Shown piece after piece: positions 14,001-26,000 of a stretch of DNA of 60,000 bases; the stretch's first letter is position 1, and each line of letters begins with the position of its first letter. The position numbers and the translations under genes are program-made. Below the pieces are notes generated by a model. It worked only from the letters and a program-made list of their open reading frames with translations. It did no database searches and had not been told where the DNA came from. Where the stretch lies: the NCBI GenBank assembly GCA_030704615.1, contig CM060734.1:41558042-41618041 (forward strand), read 5' to 3'. This DNA comes from Takakia lepidozioides (taxonomy: Eukaryota; Streptophyta; Takakiopsida; Takakiales; Takakiaceae).

Positions 14001-17000
14001 GGAAAGGTCATTGAAATGTGACTTTGGGGCCAAACAAACATGATATGCCAGCAAGAACCCTTGTGTGCTTGCCACAACTGAGTTGTGCAAGAGGGAAGGC
14101 TAGGGAGAACCTGGATGTCGCTTGGACAGGCCCAACATGACACTCCATGAAACTGCCCTGAACTTCCCACTGGCCGACTGCCCCATCCACACCCAACAGT
14201 ACAGACATACAACTTTTATCACCTGGCAGAAAATAAGACCATAGTCTTCTGTATGCTGCACAAATAAAGCAGATTAAAGGAAATGCTGGTCGGTGTTCCC
14301 ACCCTCTGTTGAAATTGAAGATCAGAAAATAGAAAAATAATGAGAACCCAATGCTAAGGCTTTATTAGATTATATTGCACAACTCTAGCTGTAGTTGTCC
14401 TCATCCACAGGATTCTCTGATAGCACATGTTTGAAGCTACAAGGAAGATTATGCAAGCAAATGTGAACCAGAGAACACTGTTGGCATCACTTGCCTAAGT
14501 ATAGGAATATTTGGTACGCCAAACAGGTAAGGATCTTCAAGTTGGCTTAGTTCATTACTACCCATAATTTGCACTCCCAGGGAGGTAGAGAGCTCCTCAG
14601 CAAAACACAATGAGCCATGCCTATTGCGGACCTTATGTGGACGTTGCTGTACAGACCCATTCTCTTCACTCTCGTCCTCCTCTTCCATGGGATCTTCTGC
14701 CATTATTGCATCATAGAACTCTTCGTGGAACTCTGGGACCTCACCCTCCAATGGGGATGGTGTTGGCTGCACAGTTGACACTGCTGTTTCCAGCACCTTA
14801 TTGACCTCCTTGGGGCTTAGCCTTGTGTCTCTGTCTTCAGTGATGAGCTCAGGTTTTGCTACAAACAGCTCTCTCAAGCCTGATAGACAAGATTTGGAAG
14901 ATCTAAGCACTTGTATTTCCTCAATACTTGCAGAGGAGAGAATGGAGTAAAAGGGGCTGCTGAAAAGATAAGAGCTTATATGAAAAAGAAATGAAATGGT
15001 GCTTCATAATGTTTGTGGAAAGCTCAAAGAGCTTATGGGACAAGACAAAGCAAGAAACAAGAACAAGAGAGGGGCCCTGCACAAGGACCCCAAAAGCAAC
15101 TATAGCTCAAGGGACTGTCTAAGAGTCAACACCTCATGCAGGTATGCTGCTAAGCATTTCTGATCCTTGTAATGGAAGACCTCTGTGAGAGATTGGGTAT
15201 CACAGATCTCACTATTCCCCTGTTGTTCCCAATGCAACTGGGGTCCTCCCGTTGCAGGTTGTCGCATAAGAAATAAATGCAATAAAATGGTACTTAAAAA
15301 GACGGAACATTCATGACATCCACAGAGGGCCCAGATAGGAAAAAGAGGGGAAGTGACAGAGATAGACAGGGTACTGGAGGAGGAAAGGGGAGGGTTGACG
15401 GGGGTTTAAAAAGGGATGAAAGAAAGAAAATGACCTGCAGTCCGGCAGAGCAAAACGTATGGGATAGTTTTATGGAATCTGCAGTAATGACTCCTCTTCC
15501 AACGGCCCCATCCTGTGGACTTCACCTCCATTATTTGCGTCACCAAGGAATGTATGGTCCCAATCTTACTCCTGGAGGGTAGCGGTGTAATCTCCCAAAT
15601 CACCGCTGAAAACCAACATAAAGTTTGCTTATAAGCATGTGTATCTCCATCTCTATGTTGGCAATGTGTGCCTGAGTTTATCTAAATAGTGAGAACACGT
15701 CTAATAATCCATGCGTCGGAGATGATAACTTACGATTGAATTTAATCCGCTGATGTCCAGATTTGACAGGACGGGCTTTGTGAGTTGTACCGAGTTGAGT
15801 AATAGCTGCATCCAACATGGACCCACTCCGGTCATTCACTGGATCTTGGACAAATTTCTGCATTATCTAATAAGTCAGCCACCTCAAGCAAACTAGTCCC
15901 ATTTTTTGAATAAACCCTCGTGGACTCGATTACTGGGATTCCGAGCCACTGCAGAGAAAATGAAATGAACTGATATGGTACTTTATAACGTCCGCGGACA
16001 AAGTGGAAAAAAACAAGAGAGAGGAGACAAAACCACAGCTAAAAAGCAGCCCAAAAGCAACTACTGCTCAAGGGATTGGCTATGGTCAAGCCTCGTACTC
16101 TATAAAGAAAGAGAAAACGAAATGAAATGAAATGAAATGGTGCTTTATAACATCCGCGGAAAGCTCATAGAGCTTATGGGACAAAATGGAAGGAAGAACA
16201 TGAGAAGAAATAGGAAAACCAGAGTCAGAGAAAAGAACTATTGTTCGAGTAATTGTCTAAGGGTGAATGCCTCGTGCAGGTAGGCTGCCAAACATTTCTG
16301 ATCCCCATAGTGGAAGACTTCAGTGAGAGAATGGGTTCCACGGAATAGACAATGGAATCTCCCACGGATCTCATAGTATAGGGGGCAATAGAAGAAGAAG
16401 TGTTCTTCAGTTTCAATTTCCTGGTTGCGCCCTGTGCTGCAGGACATAGGCGGTCCTCCCGCTGCAGGTTATCCCATCTGCCATTCTCTATCCGTAGGTT
16501 GTGGGAGCCCACCCTGAACCGCCCCAAAGCCCTCAGGAGAGAAGGAGATAAAGTGGCCGAAAGGTAATTGGGCCGCAAGATTCTATCATCCCGGAGAACC
16601 AAGAATGTTTCTCGAAATGGAGCTTTGTTGTGAGGTTGGGTAACTAAAGAAAAGAAAGCTAAAAAAAAGAAAACTATATCATGTCCATGGCAGGCCCATG
16701 GTAGAAGAAGACAACCAAAGAACAGATGAAACCCTACATTTTGCACAAAGATGGAGTGCCTCATGCATGCAACTGCATACCCTCATAACCAATGAGAGAA
16801 ATGAAATGAAATGAAATGGTGCTTTATAACATCCGCGGAAAGCTCGTAGAGCTTATGGGACAAAATGGAAGAAAACATGAGAGAGGAACAAATCCAGAAA
16901 CCACAATTAATGTTCTAGCGATTGTCTAAGGGTGAAGGCCTCGTGTAGGTAGGCTGCCAAGCATTTTTGATCCTCATAGTGAAAGACATCAGTGAGAGTT

Positions 17001-20000
17001 TGGGTTCCACTGAATAAACAGTGGAATCTCCCACGGATCTCGTAGTATAGAGGGCAGTAGAAGAAGAAGTGTTCTTCAGTTTCAATTTCCTTGCTGCGCC
17101 CTATGCAAGCTGGACATAGGCGGTCCTCCCGTTGCAGGTTTTCCCATCTGCCAGTCTCTATCCGTAGGTTGTGGGAACCCACCCTGAACCGCCCCAATGC
17201 CCTCAAGAGGGAAGGAGATAAGGGTGCTGAAAGGTAATTTGGTCTCAAGATTCTATCATCGCGGAGCACAAAGAATGTCTCTCGATAGAAGTGGAGCTTT
17301 GTTGTGAGATTGGGTAGCATCCAAGTTCTCTTGACATGTAATTCCATAAGCTCTCTCCGAATGAGTCTGTTGCGGTCATGTCTGGACGTGATGTCCACCT
17401 CATCTGGGTTCATTGGTAATAGGAAAGCAGTAGAAAGTCCGTTACGTTGAAATAAACTGTCCACTCGAGCATACCAGGAGTTCCTGAAACCTGCAGCTTT
17501 GAGCCTCATAGATGTTGTGAGGGCCCTTGCCACTAGCCCTTTGGGTGGAAGGGCCTGCAATCTATGGAGAAAGATTGTAAGCCTGAAGAGGGCCTCGGAT
17601 TGCAATGGTACACATGCGAACTCTGCACCTAGGATCTGAGATGGAGTTGTGCTCCTGGCGCCAAGCATTGCTTGGAGAAAAGATGACTGTAATGGTTCCA
17701 AATTCTTTTCCCACCAGGAGACAGGGACACCAGGTGCCCAGAACTCACAACCATAGATGGTAGCAGGGCTGACGACAGTGTCAAACAGCCACTTTTTGGT
17801 CGGGGGATGCCGCAGATGTATTTGCTTACATTTGGCCTGAAGGCGGACGGAGGCCGCCTTACCTTTAGTCAATCTGTCCAAGGCTGTGGCTGCAAAGTGA
17901 AACTTGGGGGAGTGGATAACCAGACCTAGGTACCGGTATGAGAGAAATGAAAAGAAATGGTACTTTATAAATTCTGCGGAAAGCTCAAAGAGTTTATGGG
18001 AAAAGTGAAAGAAATAAAATGAAGTGAAATGAAATGGTACTTTATTTAGAAATAAAACAGAGAACCACACCCTGACCCTCCCCAATGCCCTTAGAAGAGA
18101 GCGAGAAAGAGCTGCAGACAGGTAATTGGGCCGCAAGATTCAGTTTTGTTGTAAGATTGGCTGGTTTCCATGAAGCTATGGTGGTCCTATTTGGACTCAA
18201 TTCCACCCCCTCTGTATTTTTGTAGCAGTGGAAGCAACTGAGAGTCCACATAGCTCACGAAAGTTGGATACCTGAGAAATGAAATGAAATGAAATGAAAA
18301 GGAATGAAGATACAGTGAGAAATATGCTCGTACTCACCCGTCCTATGAGCAAACCAAACTATAGTCCCTGCAAAGCATACACGAGAAAGAACATCTCACA
18401 GTAGGAACCGTCCTGGTCACGACGCCAGTAGCGTGAAAAAAGATAGTCCCGTTTGCCATGGAACCTGGAAGCCTCCAACAGAAATACTGTAAATATCCAA
18501 CCTGGGCAAAGAGGGGAACAAGAATCAAACGTCCACTGAAACCCAATGAAATGGTACTTGAAAGTTTACTATAGCCATAGCAGGTCTGAAGGGACTCATC
18601 GACCAAACGGAAGGTCCCAATGAGACACCCAGAGCAGACCAAAACAGAAATTGCTGCCTGCAGACAAAAATACCTTGATTGTGTGTAAGTGCTTCCTGTA
18701 GACAATGTACTAATAAGATGTTGGCCGTAGCTTTGCGGCTGGCACGAAGTAAGAACCACATCATAAGACACAAATGTCAAAATGCCCAGCTGCCAGGCAC
18801 ATCTGGTCCTCACTGAAGGCCTCATCTGAAGAGGCAGTAGCATTGGCCTTGGATCTCATAATATGTAGACAGACATAACAGGAAGCCTAAGAGCTTATAA
18901 ATAGAGCTCTTATTATACTTTCTCACATCCACAGGGGACCCCAAGAACCCATGGGACAAGAAGAGAACAACAAATAACCACTCAAGAATGCATAATAAAC
19001 AAACAAAAAGTGAGAGAAGACACAACTAATTACGTCCAGGGCAAGCTGAGAGGAGGGACCATTGGGGGAAGAGAATGTACTCATACAATGTTGTTTGCAG
19101 TAGCCTAGATCCAACGGGCGGAACAAGAGGGAACAGACACTACCTTTGTGAAGGGCTCACTCCAGTAGAGGAAAGAGAATGTACTCATAAGACTTTGCTT
19201 ACCATATGTGACCATAGATCCCATGCCCAGTCTGGATGGAAACAGAGGTCCAGTAGTGGGACTTATCCTTGATATAAACAGTTAGTTTGGGCTTTCCAGA
19301 TATCCTCTAGAAAGCCCTCACATAAACATCAATCTGTTGTGTGTGAGCAGCCCCATCAGGGCCAGGGCCAGGGCTTTAGGCTCAGCCTTGATGCAAGCTG
19401 TTGAACAGGGGTGCAGGAACCATGTTCTTGATGTTCCTGAAGAGGGTCACTCTCTGGTGAGATTACCCTGGACAATGGGGAAAGAGAGTAGGGGAAAGAG
19501 AATGTCCTTATAAGACATTGTTTGCCGTAGCCTTGTGGCCATTGACCCCAGCGCCCAAATTGAGCGGAAAACACAGGGACAGAAACTACCTTTGTCAGGG
19601 GCTGATGCCAGTAGTATGACTTACCTTGGAACAGACCATTGATCCGAGTTTTCCAGATATCTACTCTAGAAATCCCTTCACACGAACATCAATCTGCGGT
19701 GTGTGATTTGCCCAATAACTAGACCCCAAAAGGGCCTCAGCTCTTGGCTCAGCCTCAAGATTTTCAAAGTTGGTAACCAAAGGTATAGGAACAATTCCCT
19801 TGATGGATTTGAAGAGGATCTCTCTGGTGAGAGAATCCAGGACAATGAATGAGAAAGTGGATATTCTCTTCAGGTTGCCCACACAACAGGCATTTGCAAT
19901 CCCCCTTCCCTTCCTGCGTTTGTTTGCTGTTCAAAGGTAGGCTTCCCACCCTGTAGGGGAAAGAGAGATGGAGAGAAGACCTCTCGAAGTATTTGGTGTC

Positions 20001-23000
20001 AAAGGTGCCATAGACAATGTCAGTGTGTCCATCAATCTGCTCCACAAGCTCCAAATCGCTCGTCAAAATGTCCCATCTGGAGAATGCACACTGTATCACA
20101 TTTTGCATTGAGACACTCACCGCATCCAGCCGATCAACCTGTTTTCTCTTTATACAAGTACTCTTAATGTTTTTCGAAGTCTATAGCCTATCCCAGAGCA
20201 CATTTTATGAGGGAATTATTGTGATTTCGTGACTCTTTGAGAGATTTAGTATTTGTGATGTCCATGGCTTTCTAAAGTCCACAATAACAAGTTGACAGCA
20301 TGCCAGACTGAGATAGCCTACGTTTTTTCTAAATCACATCTCAGAAATTGACATTAGGTGAGAGAACATACTGGTATCTAAGCGGCTTGTCCAAGCTCAT
20401 AATAATCTCAAAAATCGTTTCTGGAGATGCAGCCACCACTCCCACTGCCTTCATAATGATTCCTTTCTCTGCCGGCATCTGTGATAAAATGTGGGTATCG
20501 ACTTCACCAAAGGAATGGAGTTCTTTCTAGATGTATAAAAGAGGCTACACTAGATTGGATAATAAAAATAGGACCAAAAACAGGACGAACCTCACTTTGT
20601 TCATATCTCTCTCCCTTTCTCATCTAAAATCAAAAGTATCAAAGACAGGAAAGACACCACAGGGTACCTCTGAGACTGAAAAATCTTCAAAAATTCGGAG
20701 GCCTGTACATTGAATACCAACCATTCATATTGCCAGATTATTTGTCACCACAAAGAAGTATAGCGAACAAGAATATCACGTCAACTATATCCCCGTCACT
20801 AACTTTCAATCTAAATCACTTCGTAAGCACAGCTGCAGCTAAATGCAAAGCCTTCAGTGCCAAAATCCTAAGAGTCAGGTTAATATCAAGACACTAGATT
20901 ACACCTACAATCACACTGATTGGGTGGTAAAAACCAATGTTGTGCTGAAAACATACAGGGCAACAAAAAGAGTCCAAAATGGTCACCATTTACAGTGTGG
21001 AAACATCTCCAATCTGCTTGCTCAATCGTGTCCCCATCCCGGTGGCTGTAATAACTGTCAGGGTCAGAATCCTGTGTTGCCAAAGTTGGTGACATGTATG
21101 GTCGTCTTAGCAGCGCCTCTGGACCTGCACATTTTCAGTGAATCTTGTGCCCTCACAAATCTGTCAGACTCAAAACAGCTGGTTCAAAGACCTGTTTGTA
21201 TGCCTGGGTCTCCAATTTCTTTGGATGACACGGCTTGTCCATGGCATCCCTAGTGCCACTAAATCCAATAGAGCTGGAAATCTCTTCCAAACATGAACAT
21301 AACAAGTTTATTAGACAGGAGATAATGAAACTTCAAGTTCGATGGAGCTGGAAAGCAGCAGAATCTGACAGCAAATCTGCAGTTCTACTAAGACAGCTTC
21401 AAGGTGTCCTATGTGACAGTAGAACCTTACAGCCCAATTCCTTGTCATCTGCAGCTCTATCTCCAGCTCTTAGATGAATATTGGGTAGGTTCAAGTGGGC
21501 TCACACACAGCCTGTGGATAGAATGTACTCATAAGACGTTTTGTGCCGTAGCCTTGTGGCCAGCCTGTGGACAGAGACTGGTAAATAGGAGAACCTAGGA
21601 TGTGCTGACTGCTTGCGCCCTGATTGCACTAGGGATGACAGATGAGAGATGGAAACTGAAGAGCAATTTTCTTTCAGTCCTCTCTACAGTGAGACCTCCT
21701 GTCTTTCCAGGACAGACAATTCCTCACTGAGTGAGGTCTTTCACTACAAGGACCAGAAATGCTTGGTGGCATATCTACCTGACGCTCTCCACCTTAGAGA
21801 ATCTCTTAACATTGAACAGTTATTCTTGGGCTGCTCGTTGAGGGCCCCACATATTCGTTATTGTATCCTGCTTTCCTTTGCCAATAAGCTTTCCAGGGAA
21901 ATCATTAAGTTCTTGCTCATCCACTCCCCCAAATTCCAGTTTGCAGCAACTGCCCTGGACAGATTGACAAAGGGTAAGGCGGCCTCCATCCGCCTTCAGG
22001 CCAAATGCAAACAGATACATCTGCGCCACCCCCCAACCAAAAAGTGGCTATTCGACAGCATTGTCACCCCGGCTGCCACTTATGGTTGTGAATTCTGGGC
22101 ACCTGGTGTCCCAGTTTCCTGTGGGAAAAGAAACTGGAACCATTGCAGTCATCTTTTCTCCAAGCAATGCTTGGCGCTAGACGCACAACTGCATCTCACA
22201 TCCTAGGTGCAGAGTTCGCCTGCGTGCCACTGTAAACCGAGGCCGTCTTCCGGCTTACAAATTTTCTTCATAGGTTACAAGCCCTTCCAAGGGGCTCGTG
22301 GCAAGAGCCCTTGCAACATCTATTAGGCTCAAAACTGCAGGTTTCAAGAACTCCTGGTATGCTCGAGTGGACAGTTTTTTGAGCACAATGGACTCTCTAT
22401 TGCTTCACTATTACCAGTGAATCCAGAAGGGGTGGACATCACATCCAAACAGGATCGCAACAGACTCATTAGAAGGGAGCTTATGGAACTACATGTCAGG
22501 AGAACTTGGAAGCTACCCAATCTCATGACAAAGCTCCATTTCTATCGAGAGACATTCTTGGTTCTCCGAGATGATAGAATCCTGTGGCCCAATTACCTTT
22601 CCGCATCTTTATGTCCTTCCCTCCTGAGGGCATTGGGGCGGTCCAGGGTGGGCTCCCACAACCTACGGATAGAGACTGGCAGATGGGAAAACCTGCAACA
22701 GGAGGACCGCCTAATCCGTGGGAGATTCCACTGTCTATTTCGCGGAACCCAATCTCTCACTGAAGTCATCCACTATGAGGATCAGAAATGTTTGGCAGCT
22801 TACCTGAGAGAATCACCCTAAGAGAATCATTCGAGCTTGGAAGCTACCCAATCTCACGACAAAGCTCCATTTCTATCGAGAGACATTCTTGGTTCTCCGA
22901 GATGATAGAATCCTGCGGCCCAATTACCTTTCCGCATCTTTATGTCCTTCCCTCCTGAGGGCATTGGGGCGGTCCAGGGTGGGCTCCCACAACCTAGGAT

Positions 23001-26000
23001 AGAGACTGGCAGATGGGAAAACCTGCAACGGGAGGACCGCCTAATCCGTGGGAGATTCCACTGTCTATTCCGCAGAACCCAATCTCTCACTGAAGTCATC
23101 CACTATGAGGATCAGAAATGCTTGGCAGCTTACCTGAGAGAATCACCCTAAGAGAATCATTCGAGCAATAGTTTTTATTTTTGGCTCTGGTTTTGTTTCC
23201 TCTCTCATGTTTTCTTGCATTTTGTCCCATAAGCTCTATGAGCTTTCCGCGGACATTATAAAGCACCATTCCATTTCATTTCTTGTTTCTTGCTTTCCTT
23301 TTGTCCCAAGCTCTTTGAGCTTTCTGCAGACGTTCTAAAGTTCCATTTTCATTTCATTTCTTTTGTCCCGTAAACTCTTTGAGCTTTCTGCGGACGTTAT
23401 AAAGTTCCATTTCATTTCATTTCATTTCTTCCATTTTTTCTGTATCGAGTTTCAGAGGTTTTACTAAGTCTGATGCTCTATTGGTCCTCTCTAGGCTTCC
23501 CAAATCTCTTTTCTGCTATCTATGGTTCTTGCAGAACCATCCTCAGTTAGCCTTTAGTATGGCCACTGCTTCCCCTTTAAACCCTCCGCATCAAGCGTGG
23601 GGTATATGGCAATCAAAGTCTGATATCTACATGATTTGTGCTGCTCTGTAGGTTGTTGCATATCTAAGACTTGAATGACTTACCTCTCCCAATCGTTATT
23701 AGCTTGCTTATGCCCAGTGTATGTGGCCATGAATGTCCCCGCGGCCCATTCAGCTTGAATCTGCCCAAAACTACCAGTTAGTCCCTAGTGGATTGCATAA
23801 AAAGACACATTCATAAACAACCAAGTGAATCTACGAAAAACAACAAGCATCTATGGAAGCTGAACAGGATCAACACAGTCAGTCCCTCAGAAAAGGTAAT
23901 GGCCATAGCAGACTACCTACTTCCTCAACCAAATTCTGCAAGGTATAATCCCTCTCCACCCTCTTTTCCACCATCAAAACCACATGGATCCACGGGCAGA
24001 GGGTTACAATGTGCAAAGTTTAAGATGTATGTCAAACATCCCTCTCTCCTCCCTCATAACCATCGTTGCCATTCATCCAAACTTACTCATCATCGTTGTT
24101 TATTGCTCTGCGAGCACTTCCAGCCCGTTGACTATCATACTCCACCTGTATCAGAAACAACAAGCCATCACTTTCTCCAGATGAGCAGGAACTTGTATGA
24201 CAAATAAACCAGTCATATGACCTCCTTGGAGTAAGCCCTGTGCTCCCTCCTCAAGTCTTATTAGAGTGAAGAGCTGTGTTAACTAACAGAACCGACCAAT
24301 CAATGAACTTAAGATGTGCTTTTGTCACAGGGAATCTATTTTGTCTCAGCTCCTTCAGCCATGTTGAATGCACTTCTCTTGTGTGCTCCCCGGGACACGA
24401 ATGAGTGATCTTAGAGCTAGGGTTCAAACTTGAAAATACCCAACAGCATACTCCTAATTGACACAATAACCATAGTCTGGTCCATACCGTCCATCAGAAA
24501 ACAGACAATGATTGATGTTGGACTCAGTAATGATGAAGCTGAAGAGATTAATCACAATAGTAGAAACCAGTAGGGAAGAGAAAGACAAGTGCTACCTCTT
24601 CCTTTGCATGCTGGAGAGCAGATATCCATTTCTCAACTTCCTCCGCACTGGTGCATGCAAACTTGGCACAAAGAGTGAGAGAAACACTATCAGCAAGCAT
24701 ACAACACCCTGATTGTGAATTTTGCTGACTGGCATCAGGAGTAGAGCGGACAAAATATACTCGATAGACTTTTCCTTCAGTAACCTTCTGTCCAGACACC
24801 TCACATGTCTGGGCACAGCAGAATGTGGGGGAGGCAGAGAGCAGAGGAGAAGTACATAGAAACTGTGTCCAAAGTTATCAGACAACATGTACAGAAGGAT
24901 ATACAGAGTAGCGGCGAGGGGAAGAACCAGTACCTCTCCTTGCCTGCTGTGGTCCAGGCGGCTGTAGATCTTCAAGACATACAGAGCCTGTAGCACAGAA
25001 ACTGATTTGCCATGATAAACGGGGATGCATTTAAAATGCCTAAGGCAGCAGACTACGTTTATGAGAAAAGACAGGGCACTTAAATATCAGTGCGATCGTC
25101 CAAATTGTTAGGTACATTTCATTCCCTGACAGGGAAAAGGCCAGAAGACTTTAAGGCCAGTTTCCATACCATTCTGAGATAGTGCAGACACCCAATTTCC
25201 ATGTAGTAAAGATGACAACAGAGAGAAAGAGAAGACTGGGAAGGTGCGACGTCTCTTTAACAATAACATGTAAGCATTAATCATGAAGAACGCTACCCTG
25301 CCATGGTAGATTTGCCGACCAACTTCCTCCACCATCAAGTGTTGCCCAGCGATTCCATTCCTGATTGGGAGCTGCAACCGACAATCACACCAACATTTCC
25401 AACAAAAGGTATGCATTGGCTATGATACATAACCCCTCTTTGGGACTGGCATTGCAATATTCATTTATCCACAGATATTGATACCAGACATAGCTGGAAA
25501 CAGTCTATCCACACCTATAAAATTGGGATAATGGTGCATTGTTTTGACAGTATTGAATCCGTGGCAAACCTTCTCCTGCCAAATTGTTGAGAACAGTCTA
25601 AGCTCTCAAAGAGGTTGTTGCATCAGAGCCCTCTTCCATGATGTGGTTGGCCATCATAATGAAGAAATCAAGTGGAAAAAAACGAGGTTACTAATAACTA
25701 CGAACTGGTGCATTGAGAAGCAGTCACTTGTGACAGAGGACTGTAGTAATGAACGGAGAACTAGAGAATCAAGTGTGGCCAGAAAACCACCGAACTAGTG
25801 GAGGGACAACCACTTCTTCCTCCTCTAAGAGACCAGGGAAAGAGGTTCAGAATGAAGGAGTGGAGTTTAGGGCTCACTGTTCGGGGATACTCGTGAGGGT
25901 CGCGCTTGAACATTGAAATGAACTTTCCCTTTATGACCAAGAAGCGGGCACGGCAGTATTGGTATCCTACAGAGTTAGTTCCCACGTGGTACACCCATCC

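Noticed and set aside
16907-18136. 409-codon open frame on the minus strand as a host gene
   Set aside because: It is LINE-A post-RT sequence up to 17938 and then runs by chance through the tail of the neighbouring copy.
19764-20120. 118-codon minus-strand frame as one protein
   Set aside because: It fuses EDR2-like exon 9 (20076-19981) with intron and LINE-B finger sequence; the two parts are unrelated.
23684-23760. Alternative frame of EDR2-like exon 6 (IQAEWAAGTFMATYTGHK)
   Set aside because: It also follows exon 4 in phase, but it leaves phase 2 at the donor and loses the join to GPEALLRR; the other frame gives GISKLITIGRG and fits the next exon.
24251-24466. Minus-strand frame as an EDR2-like exon
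   Set aside because: No similarity to the family at this position, and no pair of splice sites gives the needed phase; 24522-24488 fits instead, though weakly.
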